From Curtobacterium sp. MCLR17_036 (lineage in GTDB: Bacteria; Actinomycetota; Actinomycetes; Actinomycetales; Microbacteriaceae), in assembly GCF_003234445.2 (NCBI RefSeq), contig NZ_CP126269.1:992001-1056000 (forward strand): DNA of 64,000 nucleotides, in the 5' to 3' direction. The notes beneath the pieces were generated by a model that had not been told where the DNA came from, searched no databases, and worked only from the letters and a program-made list of their open reading frames with translations. Positions 17,970 through 25,378 of this stretch are shown here, piece after piece. The stretch's first letter is position 1, and each line of letters begins with the position of its first letter. The position numbers and the translations under genes were made by a program.

Positions 17970-18791
17970 ATGACCGACCACGCTCTTCCCCACCAGGGCG
18001 CCGCACGGCCGTCCTCGATCGCCGAACTGCGTGCCGTGGCCCAACCGGACGAGGTCCGCGCCCGCGCCAACGCCGAGCACTGGACCGCCTCGCTGTACCT
18101 GCGCGACGTGTCCCCGTACCTGACCTGGGTGCTCCTGAAGACCCGGGTCAGCGCCAACCAGGTGACGGGCCTCATGATCCTGGTCGGCTGGAGCGTCGCC
18201 GCCGCCCTGCTCGTCCCCGGCATCTGGGGTGCCCTGCTCGCGCTGCTGCTCGGGCAGCTGCAGATGCTCGTCGACTGCAGCGACGGCGAGGTCGCCCGTT
18301 GGCGCGGCACGCACTCGCCCGCCGGGGTGTTCCTGGACAAGGTCGGCCACTACACGACAGAGGGGCTGATCCCCGTCGCCCTCGGCATCCGTGCCGCGAC
18401 CTGGCCCGTGCACGACGCCGACTGGATGTGGACGACGATCGGGTGCGCGCTCGGTCTCGTCATCGTCCTCAACAAGGCGCTCAACGACATGGTGCACGTC
18501 GCCCGGGCAAACGCTGGCCTCGACAAGCTCGTCGACCGCCGCGACGCGTCGACCGCCCCGTCCGGGCGGAAGCTCGCCTCGCTCCGTCGGCTCGCCCGGT
18601 TCCTGCCCTTCCACCGCCTGTACCACTCGGTCGAACTGAGCATGCTCGCCTTCGTGTTCGCCCTGCTCGGGCTGGTCATCGGCGACCCGCTCGCCAGCCG
18701 GATCCTCGTCGGCGCGTTGCTGCCGCTCGCGGTGCTCGCCACGGTCGGGCACTTCCTGGCGATCATCGCGTCGAAGCGGGTCCGCGCGTGA
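17970..18791 (+). CDS. CDP-alcohol phosphatidyltransferase family protein with Asp-to-His change
   Basis: Protein of 273 residues with several membrane helices. The family motif D-x2-D-G-x2-A-R-x8-G-x3-D-x3-D is present as Asp102, Asp105, Gly106, Ala109, Arg110, Gly119 and Asp123, but the last position is His127 instead of Asp. That residue is the proposed catalytic base in structurally studied members, so either a histidine replaces it or the activity differs. Members move a phosphoalcohol from a CDP-alcohol to an acceptor alcohol at the membrane. Within this locus it may make a phosphodiester-linked lipid or decorate the polymer. The stop overlaps the next start by 4 nt. Confidence 0.85.
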   Translation: MTDHALPHQGAARPSSIAELRAVAQPDEVRARANAEHWTASLYLRDVSPYLTWVLLKTRVSANQVTGLMILVGWSVAAALLVPGIWGALLALLLGQLQMLVDCSDGEVARWRGTHSPAGVFLDKVGHYTTEGLIPVALGIRAATWPVHDADWMWTTIGCALGLVIVLNKALNDMVHVARANAGLDKLVDRRDASTAPSGRKLASLRRLARFLPFHRLYHSVELSMLAFVFALLGLVIGDPLASRILVGALLPLAVLATVGHFLAIIASKRVRA

Positions 18792-19696
18792 CACCCGGCA
18801 CCGTGCGCCGCCACGCCGTCGTGCACCGGGCGCGCCCCCGCGTGGCCGTCGTGAGCCTGTCGCAGGGCACCCGCCCGGACGACCTGCGCCGGGGCCTCGA
18901 GAGCGTCCTGGCCCAACGGGACGTCGAGCTCGACGTCGTCTGCGTCGGCAACGGCTGGGAGCCGACCGGCCTGCCCGACGGGGTGCGGGCCCTGGCCCTG
19001 CCGGAGAACGTCGGGATCCCCGCCGGGCGCAACGCCGGAGCCGAGGTCGTGGACGGCGACTACGTGTTCTTCCTGGACGACGACGCGTCGGTGCCGTCGG
19101 ACACGTTCCTGCGCGACGCGATCGACCGGTTCGAGCACGACCCGTCGCTCGGGCTCCTGCAGCCCCGCGTCGTCGACCCGACCGGGGCCGCGAACCCCCG
19201 CCGCTGGATCCCGCGCATCCGCAAGGGCGAGCCGGACCACTCGTCGCCCGTCTTCTCGGTGTGGGAGGGCGCGGTCGTCCTGCCCACGGACGTCTACCGG
19301 GCGGTCGGCGGCTGGGGTGCCGAGTACTTCTACGCGCACGAGGGCATCGAGCTCGCGTGGCGGGTGTGGGACGCCGGGCGCCGTGCGTTCTACGCGGGGG
19401 ACCTCGTGGCGCACCACCCGGCGATCGACCCGGCACGGCACACCGAGTACTACCGGCTGAACGCCCGCAACCGGGTGTTCCTGGCACGCCGGAACCTGCC
19501 GGCGGTCCTGCGCCCGGTGTACGTCGGCACCTGGGCCGGCATCCAGGTGCTGCGCTGGTGGCGGCACCCGCGTCGACTCGCGACGTGGTTCGGTGGGATC
19601 CGCGAGGGGTGGACGGCCGACTGCGGTCCCACCCGCCCCATCGGCTGGCTCACCGTCGCGCGGATGACCCTGGCCGGTCGCCCGCCGGTCGTCTGA
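18788..19696 (+). CDS. Glycosyltransferase family 2, rhamnosyltransferase-like
   Basis: Protein of 302 residues in a GT-A fold. VAVVSLSQGTRPDDL is at the start, the donor-site NVGIPAGRNAGAE near residue 77, and the metal-binding YVFFLDDDASVP near 93. An acceptor-side EGIELAWRVWDAG lies near 198. The positively charged tail has no clear membrane span. Expected role: transfer of a nucleotide-activated sugar during surface glycan assembly. The GTG at 18788 overlaps the upstream stop by 4 nt (GTGA), so the two genes are coupled. Confidence 0.85.
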   Translation: MTPGTVRRHAVVHRARPRVAVVSLSQGTRPDDLRRGLESVLAQRDVELDVVCVGNGWEPTGLPDGVRALALPENVGIPAGRNAGAEVVDGDYVFFLDDDASVPSDTFLRDAIDRFEHDPSLGLLQPRVVDPTGAANPRRWIPRIRKGEPDHSSPVFSVWEGAVVLPTDVYRAVGGWGAEYFYAHEGIELAWRVWDAGRRAFYAGDLVAHHPAIDPARHTEYYRLNARNRVFLARRNLPAVLRPVYVGTWAGIQVLRWWRHPRRLATWFGGIREGWTADCGPTRPIGWLTVARMTLAGRPPVV

Positions 19697-19738
19697 GCCG
19701 TCCGGACGAGAACAGCACACCCCTGCGGGAGGATGACC

Positions 19739-20989
19739 ATGCCCATCACGAGCGACCTGCGCACCGCCGTCCGGCTCGCGAGCCGACTGCTCGCGTCGCG
19801 TCGGAGCCGTCGTGCGCTGGCCCGTCGGCTGCCGTCGGTGGCGACCCCCGCTCCGGGATCCATCGAGGTCGCCGTGTACTTCGCCGACGGCCCGGTGAAC
19901 ATGTACCAGGTGCGCCAGTGGTACGCGCCCCTGGCCGAGCTCGCCCGCACCCACCCGGTGGCGATCGTCTCGCGCAGCCCGGGCACGATGCTCCAGCTGC
20001 TCGAGGAGTCGCCGGTCCCCGTCGTGTACGCCCGGCAGGTGATCGACCTGGAGCACTTCGTCGAGACCCAGGCGCCGAAGCTCGTGCTGTACGTCAACCA
20101 GAACGCCCGCAACTTCCAGATGATGCGGTACGGGCGCATGTGGCACGTCTTCGTCAACCACGGCGAGAGCGACAAGATGTACATGACGACGAACCAGTTC
20201 AAGGCGTACGACCACGCGCTCATCGCGGGCGACGCCGCGCGCGACCGGCTGGCCGAGGCGCTGTGGGACTACGACCTCGACACGCGCACCACCGCGATCG
20301 GCCGGCCGCAGGCGGACCACTTCGCCGGCACCGTGCCGTACCCGCACGACGACCGCACCGTCGTGCTCTACGCCCCGACGTGGGAGGGCGACCGGCCCGC
20401 GGCGGCGTACGGGTCGATCGCCTCGCACGGCACGATCATCGCGGAGCAGGTCCTCGCCTCGCCGCGCCACCGGCTCGTGTACCGGCCGCACCCCCGGAGC
20501 GGCGTGCTGGACCCCGCGTACAAGGCGGCGCACGAGCGCATCCTGGCGGCCATCACCGCGGCGAACGCGGCGGACCCGTCGGCGCACCACGTGCACGACG
20601 ACGGCCCGACGCTCGGCTGGCAGCTCGCCGACGCCGACGTCGCGATCACCGACATCAGCGCGATGATCTACGACCGGCTCGCCGTGGGCAAGCCGCTCAT
20701 CGTGGCGCGTCCGGTCTCGCCGGAGGCCGAGGTCGACGAGCGCGGGTACCTCGGTGACGCGAACTGGCTGACGGCGGAGGACGCACCCCGCGTGCTCGAA
20801 CGGGTGGACGCCGCGGCGGGCGACGCCGACGAGCTCGCCCGCCTGCAGCACTGGGTCGTCCGCTACTTCGGCGACACCACGCCCGGAGCCGCGACCGCGC
20901 GGTTCCACGCCGCCGTCGAACAGTTGCTCGCGCGGTGGCGGGACGTCGCAGCCGCTCGCGGCGAGGGCGGCCCCCGAGCGGAGCGCTGA
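19739..20989 (+). CDS. CDP-glycerol glycerophosphotransferase family protein (TagF-like)
   Basis: Protein of 416 residues. Matches to the TagF/TarF polymerase fold include HGESDKMYMTTNQFKAYDHA (a conserved His), LYAPTWEGDRP, VYRPHPRSG and the C-terminal TDISAMIYDRLAVGKP, which contains the nucleotide-contact Ser. Such enzymes transfer glycerol- or polyol-phosphate from the CDP-activated form in teichoic-acid synthesis. No transmembrane segment; peripheral membrane attachment through the basic N terminus is likely. The ATG at 19739 was chosen because GGGAGG is 6 nt upstream; an ATG two codons earlier has no space for a ribosome binding site. Last gene of the plus-strand half of the locus. Confidence 0.85.
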   Translation: MPITSDLRTAVRLASRLLASRRSRRALARRLPSVATPAPGSIEVAVYFADGPVNMYQVRQWYAPLAELARTHPVAIVSRSPGTMLQLLEESPVPVVYARQVIDLEHFVETQAPKLVLYVNQNARNFQMMRYGRMWHVFVNHGESDKMYMTTNQFKAYDHALIAGDAARDRLAEALWDYDLDTRTTAIGRPQADHFAGTVPYPHDDRTVVLYAPTWEGDRPAAAYGSIASHGTIIAEQVLASPRHRLVYRPHPRSGVLDPAYKAAHERILAAITAANAADPSAHHVHDDGPTLGWQLADADVAITDISAMIYDRLAVGKPLIVARPVSPEAEVDERGYLGDANWLTAEDAPRVLERVDAAAGDADELARLQHWVVRYFGDTTPGAATARFHAAVEQLLARWRDVAAARGEGGPRAER

Positions 20990-21024
20990 GCCCGGTCGGG
21001 CCGCGGCCGGGTGCTCGTGCCCCG

Positions 21025-21327
21025 TCACGCGACCGGCCCCCCGCCGACGAGCGACATGCGCCAGAGGTACTCGGAGCGGTCCGGGCGCCGCCAGCGGACC
21101 ACGACGACCCCGGTGCGCTCGGGATCGGCTCCGAACACCGCGATGGACAACGCGCGGCCCGGTTCGAGGCGTCGCACGGCGAGCGGCGGACAGTACCCGT
21201 CGCCGAGGTGGGTGAGGGTCAGGCCGTCGAGTGGCTCGTCCCCGGTGTTGACGAGGTCGTAGCGGCGCGGGGCGTGGGTGCGGTCGACGGAGAACGGGAC
21301 GGGGTAGGCGGTCGGTGGGTGGTGCAT
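21025..21327 (-). CDS. Small hypothetical protein, 100 residues
   Basis: No family was recognised. The sequence has short alternating hydrophobic stretches (RRYDLVNTGDEPLDGLTLTH, SIAVFGADPE, GVVVVRWRRP) suggesting a small beta-sandwich. There is no signal peptide or membrane segment. Support for a real gene comes from GC-rich third positions and a -10 box TAGCGT (21335-21340) 7 nt before the ATG. It sits between the two halves of the surface-polymer locus and converges with the TagF-like gene, but nothing ties it functionally to that locus. Confidence 0.6.
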   Translation of the reverse strand: MHHPPTAYPVPFSVDRTHAPRRYDLVNTGDEPLDGLTLTHLGDGYCPPLAVRRLEPGRALSIAVFGADPERTGVVVVRWRRPDRSEYLWRMSLVGGGPVA

Positions 21328-21334
21328 GCCCGGA

Positions 21335-21340
21335 ACGCTA
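21335..21340 (-). promoter_or_regulatory. -10 box of the small hypothetical gene (leaderless)
   Basis: TAGCGT on the minus strand is followed by 7 nt and then the ATG at 21327. Confidence 0.55.
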
Positions 21341-21443
21341 GGGGGAGGGTCCGACGGTGGGGGCTGCCGGAACCGCGGGGACGCGCGGGCTGTGGAGGGA
21401 GCGCCCGGAGGCGGTGACCGTGCAGGGGGAGTACCCCGGGCGG

Positions 21444-22214
21444 TCAGGAGCCGTAGTCGGCCGAGTAGCGGGCCAGCGCGGCCTCGATCGTGTCGTCGAG
21501 CTGCAGCCGTCCCTTGTCCAGGTACAGCCCGCGGTCGCAGAACCGGCGCAGGTCCTTGTCGCTGTGCGAGACGAAGAAGAGCGTGCGGCCGCCGGCGAGC
21601 AGCTCCTCGATCCGCTTGTAGCACTTCTCGCGGAAGGCCTTGTCGCCGACCGCCAGGACCTCGTCGACCAGGATGACCGGCTCGTCGAGGCGCGAGATGA
21701 CCGCGAAGGCGATGCGCACCTTCATGCCGCTGGACAGGTGCTTGTACGGGGTGTCGACGAAGTCGCCGATCTCGGCGAACGCGATGATCTCGTCGAACGC
21801 CTCGCGGATCTCGGAGCGCGTCATGCCGTGCAGCCCCGCGGTCAGGTACACGTTGTCCCGGACGGACAGGTCGCCGACGAACCCGCCGGTGATCTCGATG
21901 AGCGGGGCCACCCCGGCGCCGACGTCGACGCGGCCCTCGTCCGGCAGCATGACCTGCGCCACGAGCTTGAGGAGCGTCGACTTGCCCTGGCCGTTGCGCC
22001 CGACGACGCCGATCGCCTCGCCGGGGCGCACGTCGAAGGAGACGTCGCGGAGCGCCCAGAACTCGTCGGCGCGCTTCCGGCGCCCCCGGCCGGCGAAGAG
22101 GTCCTTGAAGTTGCGGCTCGCGCGGCGGTTCCGCTTGAAGCAGATGCCGGCGCCGCGCACCGAGATCACCGGGGCGACGGTCTCGGTGCGGGTGGTCTGG
22201 TCGGTGGCGGTCAT
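21444..22214 (-). CDS. Polysaccharide/teichoic-acid ABC exporter, ATP-binding subunit (Wzt/TagH type)
   Basis: Protein of 256 residues. Walker A GRNGQGKST near residue 78, a signature segment YKHLSSGMKVRIAFA and Walker B PVILVDEVLAVGD are intact. The short insertion FKDLFAGRGRRKRADEF before Walker A and the reduced LSSGM signature are typical of exporters for teichoic acids and O-antigens (TagH, Wzt, RfbE). There is no C-terminal glycan-binding domain, so substrate recognition should be like TagH rather than long Wzt. Its start overlaps the permease stop by one base (TGATG), indicating a coupled operon. Confidence 0.92.
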   Translation of the reverse strand: MTATDQTTRTETVAPVISVRGAGICFKRNRRASRNFKDLFAGRGRRKRADEFWALRDVSFDVRPGEAIGVVGRNGQGKSTLLKLVAQVMLPDEGRVDVGAGVAPLIEITGGFVGDLSVRDNVYLTAGLHGMTRSEIREAFDEIIAFAEIGDFVDTPYKHLSSGMKVRIAFAVISRLDEPVILVDEVLAVGDKAFREKCYKRIEELLAGGRTLFFVSHSDKDLRRFCDRGLYLDKGRLQLDDTIEAALARYSADYGS

Positions 22215-23038
22215 CACAGCTCCTTGAGCACGCGGTGCTCGCTCCGACGGAACACGGCGAAGCCGACGACCAGGACCACGGCGGTGGTGAGCACCGACGC
22301 CCCGACCTCGAACCAGTCGAGCTGCGCGGGGAAGAACGCCGACCGGTACAGGCCGAAGATCCCGGTGAGCGGGTTGATCGCGGCGATCCCGCGCAGGGCG
22401 TCCGGCAGCGCGGTGGTGCCGTAGATGATCGGCGACGCGTAGAACAGGAAGCGCAGCACGAGCTTGGTCGCACGCTCCAGGTCGCGGAAGAACACGACGA
22501 GCGGCGCGACGATGAGGCCCAGGCCGTAGACCAGGGCGCACTGCAGGACGATCCCGAGCGGGAAGAACACCGCCTGCCAGTGCAGGTGCGCTCCCGTCGC
22601 GACGACGAACACGGCGAGTACCGGGATGCTCAGCAGGAACTCGATGCCCTTCGACGCGACGATCCGTGCGACCCAGATCGAGCGCGGGATCGTCGTCGAC
22701 CGGATGAGCTTCGACTCCTTGATGAAGGCCCGGGTCGAGTCGGAGACACCGCCCGTGAACCACATCCAGGGGAGCAGCGCCACGAGCAGGAAGACGATGT
22801 ACGGGTCCTCGCCCACCGAGCCGCGGTGGAACACCTTGGTGAAGACGAACCAGTAGATCGCCGACATCACCAGGGGGTCGAGGATCGACCAGAGGTAGCC
22901 GAGCGCCGACGTCGAGTAGCGGACGCGCAGGTCGCGGACCGTCAGCAGCCAGAGGGCATGACGGTAGCGCCGACCGGCGCTCCGTGTCGCCGCGGGAGCG
23001 GTCGGCACGGTCGCGGTCGGCGCACTCGCTGTCGTCAC
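22214..23038 (-). CDS. Polysaccharide/teichoic-acid ABC exporter, permease subunit (Wzm/TagG type)
   Basis: Protein of 274 residues with six predicted membrane helices of the ABC-2 exporter type, including the characteristic VRDLRVRYSTSALGYLWSIL near residues 34-53. It pairs with the ATPase encoded one base downstream to flip an undecaprenyl-linked polymer to the outside. GTG start with GGAGGG 6 nt upstream. About 25 Ala/Thr-rich residues precede the first conserved region. The nucleotidyltransferase gene lies 44 nt upstream on the same strand. Confidence 0.92.
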   Translation of the reverse strand: MTTASAPTATVPTAPAATRSAGRRYRHALWLLTVRDLRVRYSTSALGYLWSILDPLVMSAIYWFVFTKVFHRGSVGEDPYIVFLLVALLPWMWFTGGVSDSTRAFIKESKLIRSTTIPRSIWVARIVASKGIEFLLSIPVLAVFVVATGAHLHWQAVFFPLGIVLQCALVYGLGLIVAPLVVFFRDLERATKLVLRFLFYASPIIYGTTALPDALRGIAAINPLTGIFGLYRSAFFPAQLDWFEVGASVLTTAVVLVVGFAVFRRSEHRVLKEL

Positions 23039-23082
23039 GGCTTCCCTCCGGGCGGAACCGCCGAGGGGGTCCTGATCAGCGC

Positions 23083-23778
23083 TCAGGCGAACAGGTCGTT
23101 CGCGCGCTCGAGGTCCTCGGCGAAGTCGATCTCGACCGCGTACAGGTCGGAGATGTCGATCGGCGTCCAGCGTAGCCCGTCCTCGGCGATGGCAGCCTCG
23201 ATGCCGCCCTCGAAGTACTCCTGGTCGTCGACGCGACCGAGCTGGCGGATGAGGGTCTGCTTGTCACCGGCGGACACGTAGTTGATGCCGACGGCCTCGC
23301 CGAGGCCACCGACGACCTGCTTGGACAGCTTGTGGATGAAGCCCTCGGCGTCGACGGTGTACTTGACCTCTTCGTCGGAGACCTTCTCGGTGTTGACGCT
23401 GACGAACGAGCGGTCCTCGTCGATCATGTCGGCCGCGCGCACGAGCGCCATCGGGTCGAAGACGACGTCGCCGTTCATCCAGAGGACACCGCTCTTGCCC
23501 GTGGCCTTGAGCGCACGGAGCAGGCTCTTCGAGGTGTTCGTGGAGTCGTAGGACTCGTTGTAGACGAAGTTCGCCTCGGGGAAGGCCTCGACGATGTGCT
23601 CCGACTTGTAGCCGACGACGATGGTCACCCGGGCGCTCGAACCGAACGCCGCACGGATGTTGTCGAACTGCTGCTGCATGATGGTGCGGCCGTCGCTGAG
23701 CTCGGTGAGCGGCTTCGGCAGGCTGCGGCCGAGACGGCTCCCCATCCCCGCTGCGAGGATCACGATCTGCGTGGTCAT
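23083..23778 (-). CDS. Nucleotidyltransferase (sugar-1-phosphate/phosphocholine cytidylyltransferase-like)
   Basis: Protein of 231 residues. The N-terminal signature ILAAGMGSRLGRSLPKPLTE marks a nucleoside triphosphate transferase. WMNGDVVFDP supplies the catalytic metal Asp and FEGGIEAAI the product-side residues. Overall size and pattern match phosphocholine cytidylyltransferase (LicC-like) proteins, but sugar nucleotidyltransferases are an alternative. It probably makes a CDP- or NDP-activated donor for the polymer enzymes of the same locus. ATG start with GAAGGGAC 6 nt upstream. The 300-nt gap before the next gene (23779-24078) has no convincing gene. Confidence 0.82.
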   Translation of the reverse strand: MTTQIVILAAGMGSRLGRSLPKPLTELSDGRTIMQQQFDNIRAAFGSSARVTIVVGYKSEHIVEAFPEANFVYNESYDSTNTSKSLLRALKATGKSGVLWMNGDVVFDPMALVRAADMIDEDRSFVSVNTEKVSDEEVKYTVDAEGFIHKLSKQVVGGLGEAVGINYVSAGDKQTLIRQLGRVDDQEYFEGGIEAAIAEDGLRWTPIDISDLYAVEIDFAEDLERANDLFA

Positions 23779-24066
23779 GCTTGTCCCTTCTGGTGTCCGC
23801 CCGCGCGCCGTCGGGCACGGGCGGGCCTCGTCGAGTCTGCTCGCGGAACGTCCGAGTTCCCCGAGAACCCGGCGGTACCGACGCGCTGGCCGGCTGGTTC
23901 GTGGAGCCCGGGTGGTCCCGTTTCGGCGGGTTTCCCGGGGGTGAACACTCCGTCGTGTCTCGGTGAATGATACGGAAACCCGTCCGCGCGGGGTACAGCC
24001 CGACGCCCTTCGTGCCCAATTCGTGACACTGCACAGGCCCGTCCACCGGTGTCGGTACAGCATTGG

Positions 24067-24072
24067 TACGGT
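24067..24072 (+). promoter_or_regulatory. -10 box before the ABC ATPase N-terminal segment (leaderless)
   Basis: TACGGT is followed by 6 nt and an ATG at 24079. This is the only recognisable promoter for the ABC gene pair, although that ATG is out of frame with the ATPase. Confidence 0.6.
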
Positions 24073-24078
24073 TGGGCG

Positions 24079-24463
24079 ATGGCAGCCGGAGCAGCAGACG
24101 ACGAGGACGTGTACGCCACGACCGACGCTGCCTGGATGACCGAGGCGAGCGACACCGACGAGGCAGACGCCGCCGCGGACGAACGTGCCGACGACGACGA
24201 CATGGGGGACCCGGATGCGCCTGACGCACCCGACCGGGACGCGCTCGACGCGCCCGGTGATGACGCGATGACCGACGACGCTCCGGGCAGCGCGACGGAC
24301 ACCACGACGGCAGCGGAGGCGCCGACGGACGCCACCGCGACCGGCGTCGCGGCGGCAGCCGCGACACCGACGACCACCGGACCGCGGCCGGCGAAGACGA
24401 AGCGCGCGCGGCGGCAAGGGACGTGCCAAGCGCCCGGCGGGGGCCGGCGGGACCGCCGGCACC
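24079..24463 (+). other. Acidic N-terminal coding segment, apparently frameshifted from the ABC ATPase
   Basis: From the ATG at 24079 about 110 codons encode an Asp/Ala/Thr-rich acidic peptide ending in a basic PAKTKRAR. Codon use is GC3-rich and gene-like. At the run CGCGCGCG (24403-24410) the natural continuation (GGKGRAKRPAG...) switches to the frame of the ATPase. Adding one CG unit there would join both segments into one protein. As written, the frame runs through the ATPase region as shadow sequence. A sequencing error, a pseudogene or a phase-variable switch are all possible. Confidence 0.6.
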
Positions 24464-25378
24464 GTGCCTCCCGGCCGGAGCGCCGCGATCGACGCGACCG
24501 CCACGACGGACGCTGCCGACGCGGGCCGCGCCGTGACGGAGGCGGCCACCGCCGACGAGGCGCCGGCGCCCGTCGCGAAGAAGCGCGCGCCGCGCGCCGG
24601 AGCCGCACAGCCGCAGCAGCCGGTCGTGCTCCGGGCCAGCGGGCTGGTCAAGCGCTACGGGCAGACGCTCGCCGCGGACGAGGTCGACCTCGAGATCCGT
24701 CAGGGCTCGATCTTCGGCGTCGTCGGCCCCAACGGTGCCGGCAAGACCACGACGTTGTCGATGGTCACCGGTCTGCTGCGTCCGGACGCCGGCTCGGTCA
24801 CCGTCCTCGACCACGACGTCTGGGCCGACCCGACCGCCGCCAAGCGCAGCCTCGGCGTGCTGCCGGACCGGCTCCGGCTGTTCGACCGGCTCACCGGCGC
24901 GCAGCTCCTCTACTACTCGGCGACGCTGCGGGGGCTCGACGGCGCGACCGCACGGGCACGCAGCGCGGACCTCGCCGACGCCTTCGGGCTCGGCGACGCG
25001 CTCGGCCGCCAGGTCGCCGACTACTCGGTCGGCATGGCGAAGAAGATCGCCCTCGCCGCCACCCTCATCCACTCGCCGCGGGTCCTCGTGCTCGACGAGC
25101 CCTTCGAGTCGGTGGACCCGGTGAGCGCCGCGACCATCACCGACATCCTGCGCCGCTACACCCGGGGCGGCGGGACCGTCGTGCTCTCGAGCCACTCGAT
25201 GGAACTCGTGCAGCGCACGTGCGACTCGGTCGCCATCATCGTCGGCGGTCGCGTCCTGGCCTCCGGCACGATGGCGCAGGTGCGCGGGCGCAAGAGCCTC
25301 GAGGACAAGTTCGTCGAACTCGCCGGCGGTCGCGTCGTCGCAGAGAGCATGGAATGGTTGCACAGCTTCTCCGGCTGA
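24464..25378 (+). CDS. ABC transporter ATP-binding protein
   Basis: The in-frame part beginning with GTG is 304 residues, of which about 60 are an Ala-rich basic leader. The ATPase core has VVGPNGAGKTTTLSM (Walker A), a signature segment DYSVGMAKKIALAA, VLVLDEPFESVDP (Walker B) and a switch His in SSHSMEL. The VSVGM-like signature in place of LSGGQ is a recognised variant in this exporter class. No ribosome binding site precedes the GTG, which fits the idea that the real start is at 24079 and the gene is frameshifted. The stop overlaps the permease start by 25 nt, so the two form one transporter. Confidence 0.85.
   Translation: MPPGRSAAIDATATTDAADAGRAVTEAATADEAPAPVAKKRAPRAGAAQPQQPVVLRASGLVKRYGQTLAADEVDLEIRQGSIFGVVGPNGAGKTTTLSMVTGLLRPDAGSVTVLDHDVWADPTAAKRSLGVLPDRLRLFDRLTGAQLLYYSATLRGLDGATARARSADLADAFGLGDALGRQVADYSVGMAKKIALAATLIHSPRVLVLDEPFESVDPVSAATITDILRRYTRGGGTVVLSSHSMELVQRTCDSVAIIVGGRVLASGTMAQVRGRKSLEDKFVELAGGRVVAESMEWLHSFSG

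Noticed and set aside
24464..24466. Programmed ribosomal frameshift joining the acidic segment to the ABC ATPase
   Set aside because: No slippery heptamer or downstream structure was recognised; the CG-run length change is a simpler explanation. It is not excluded.
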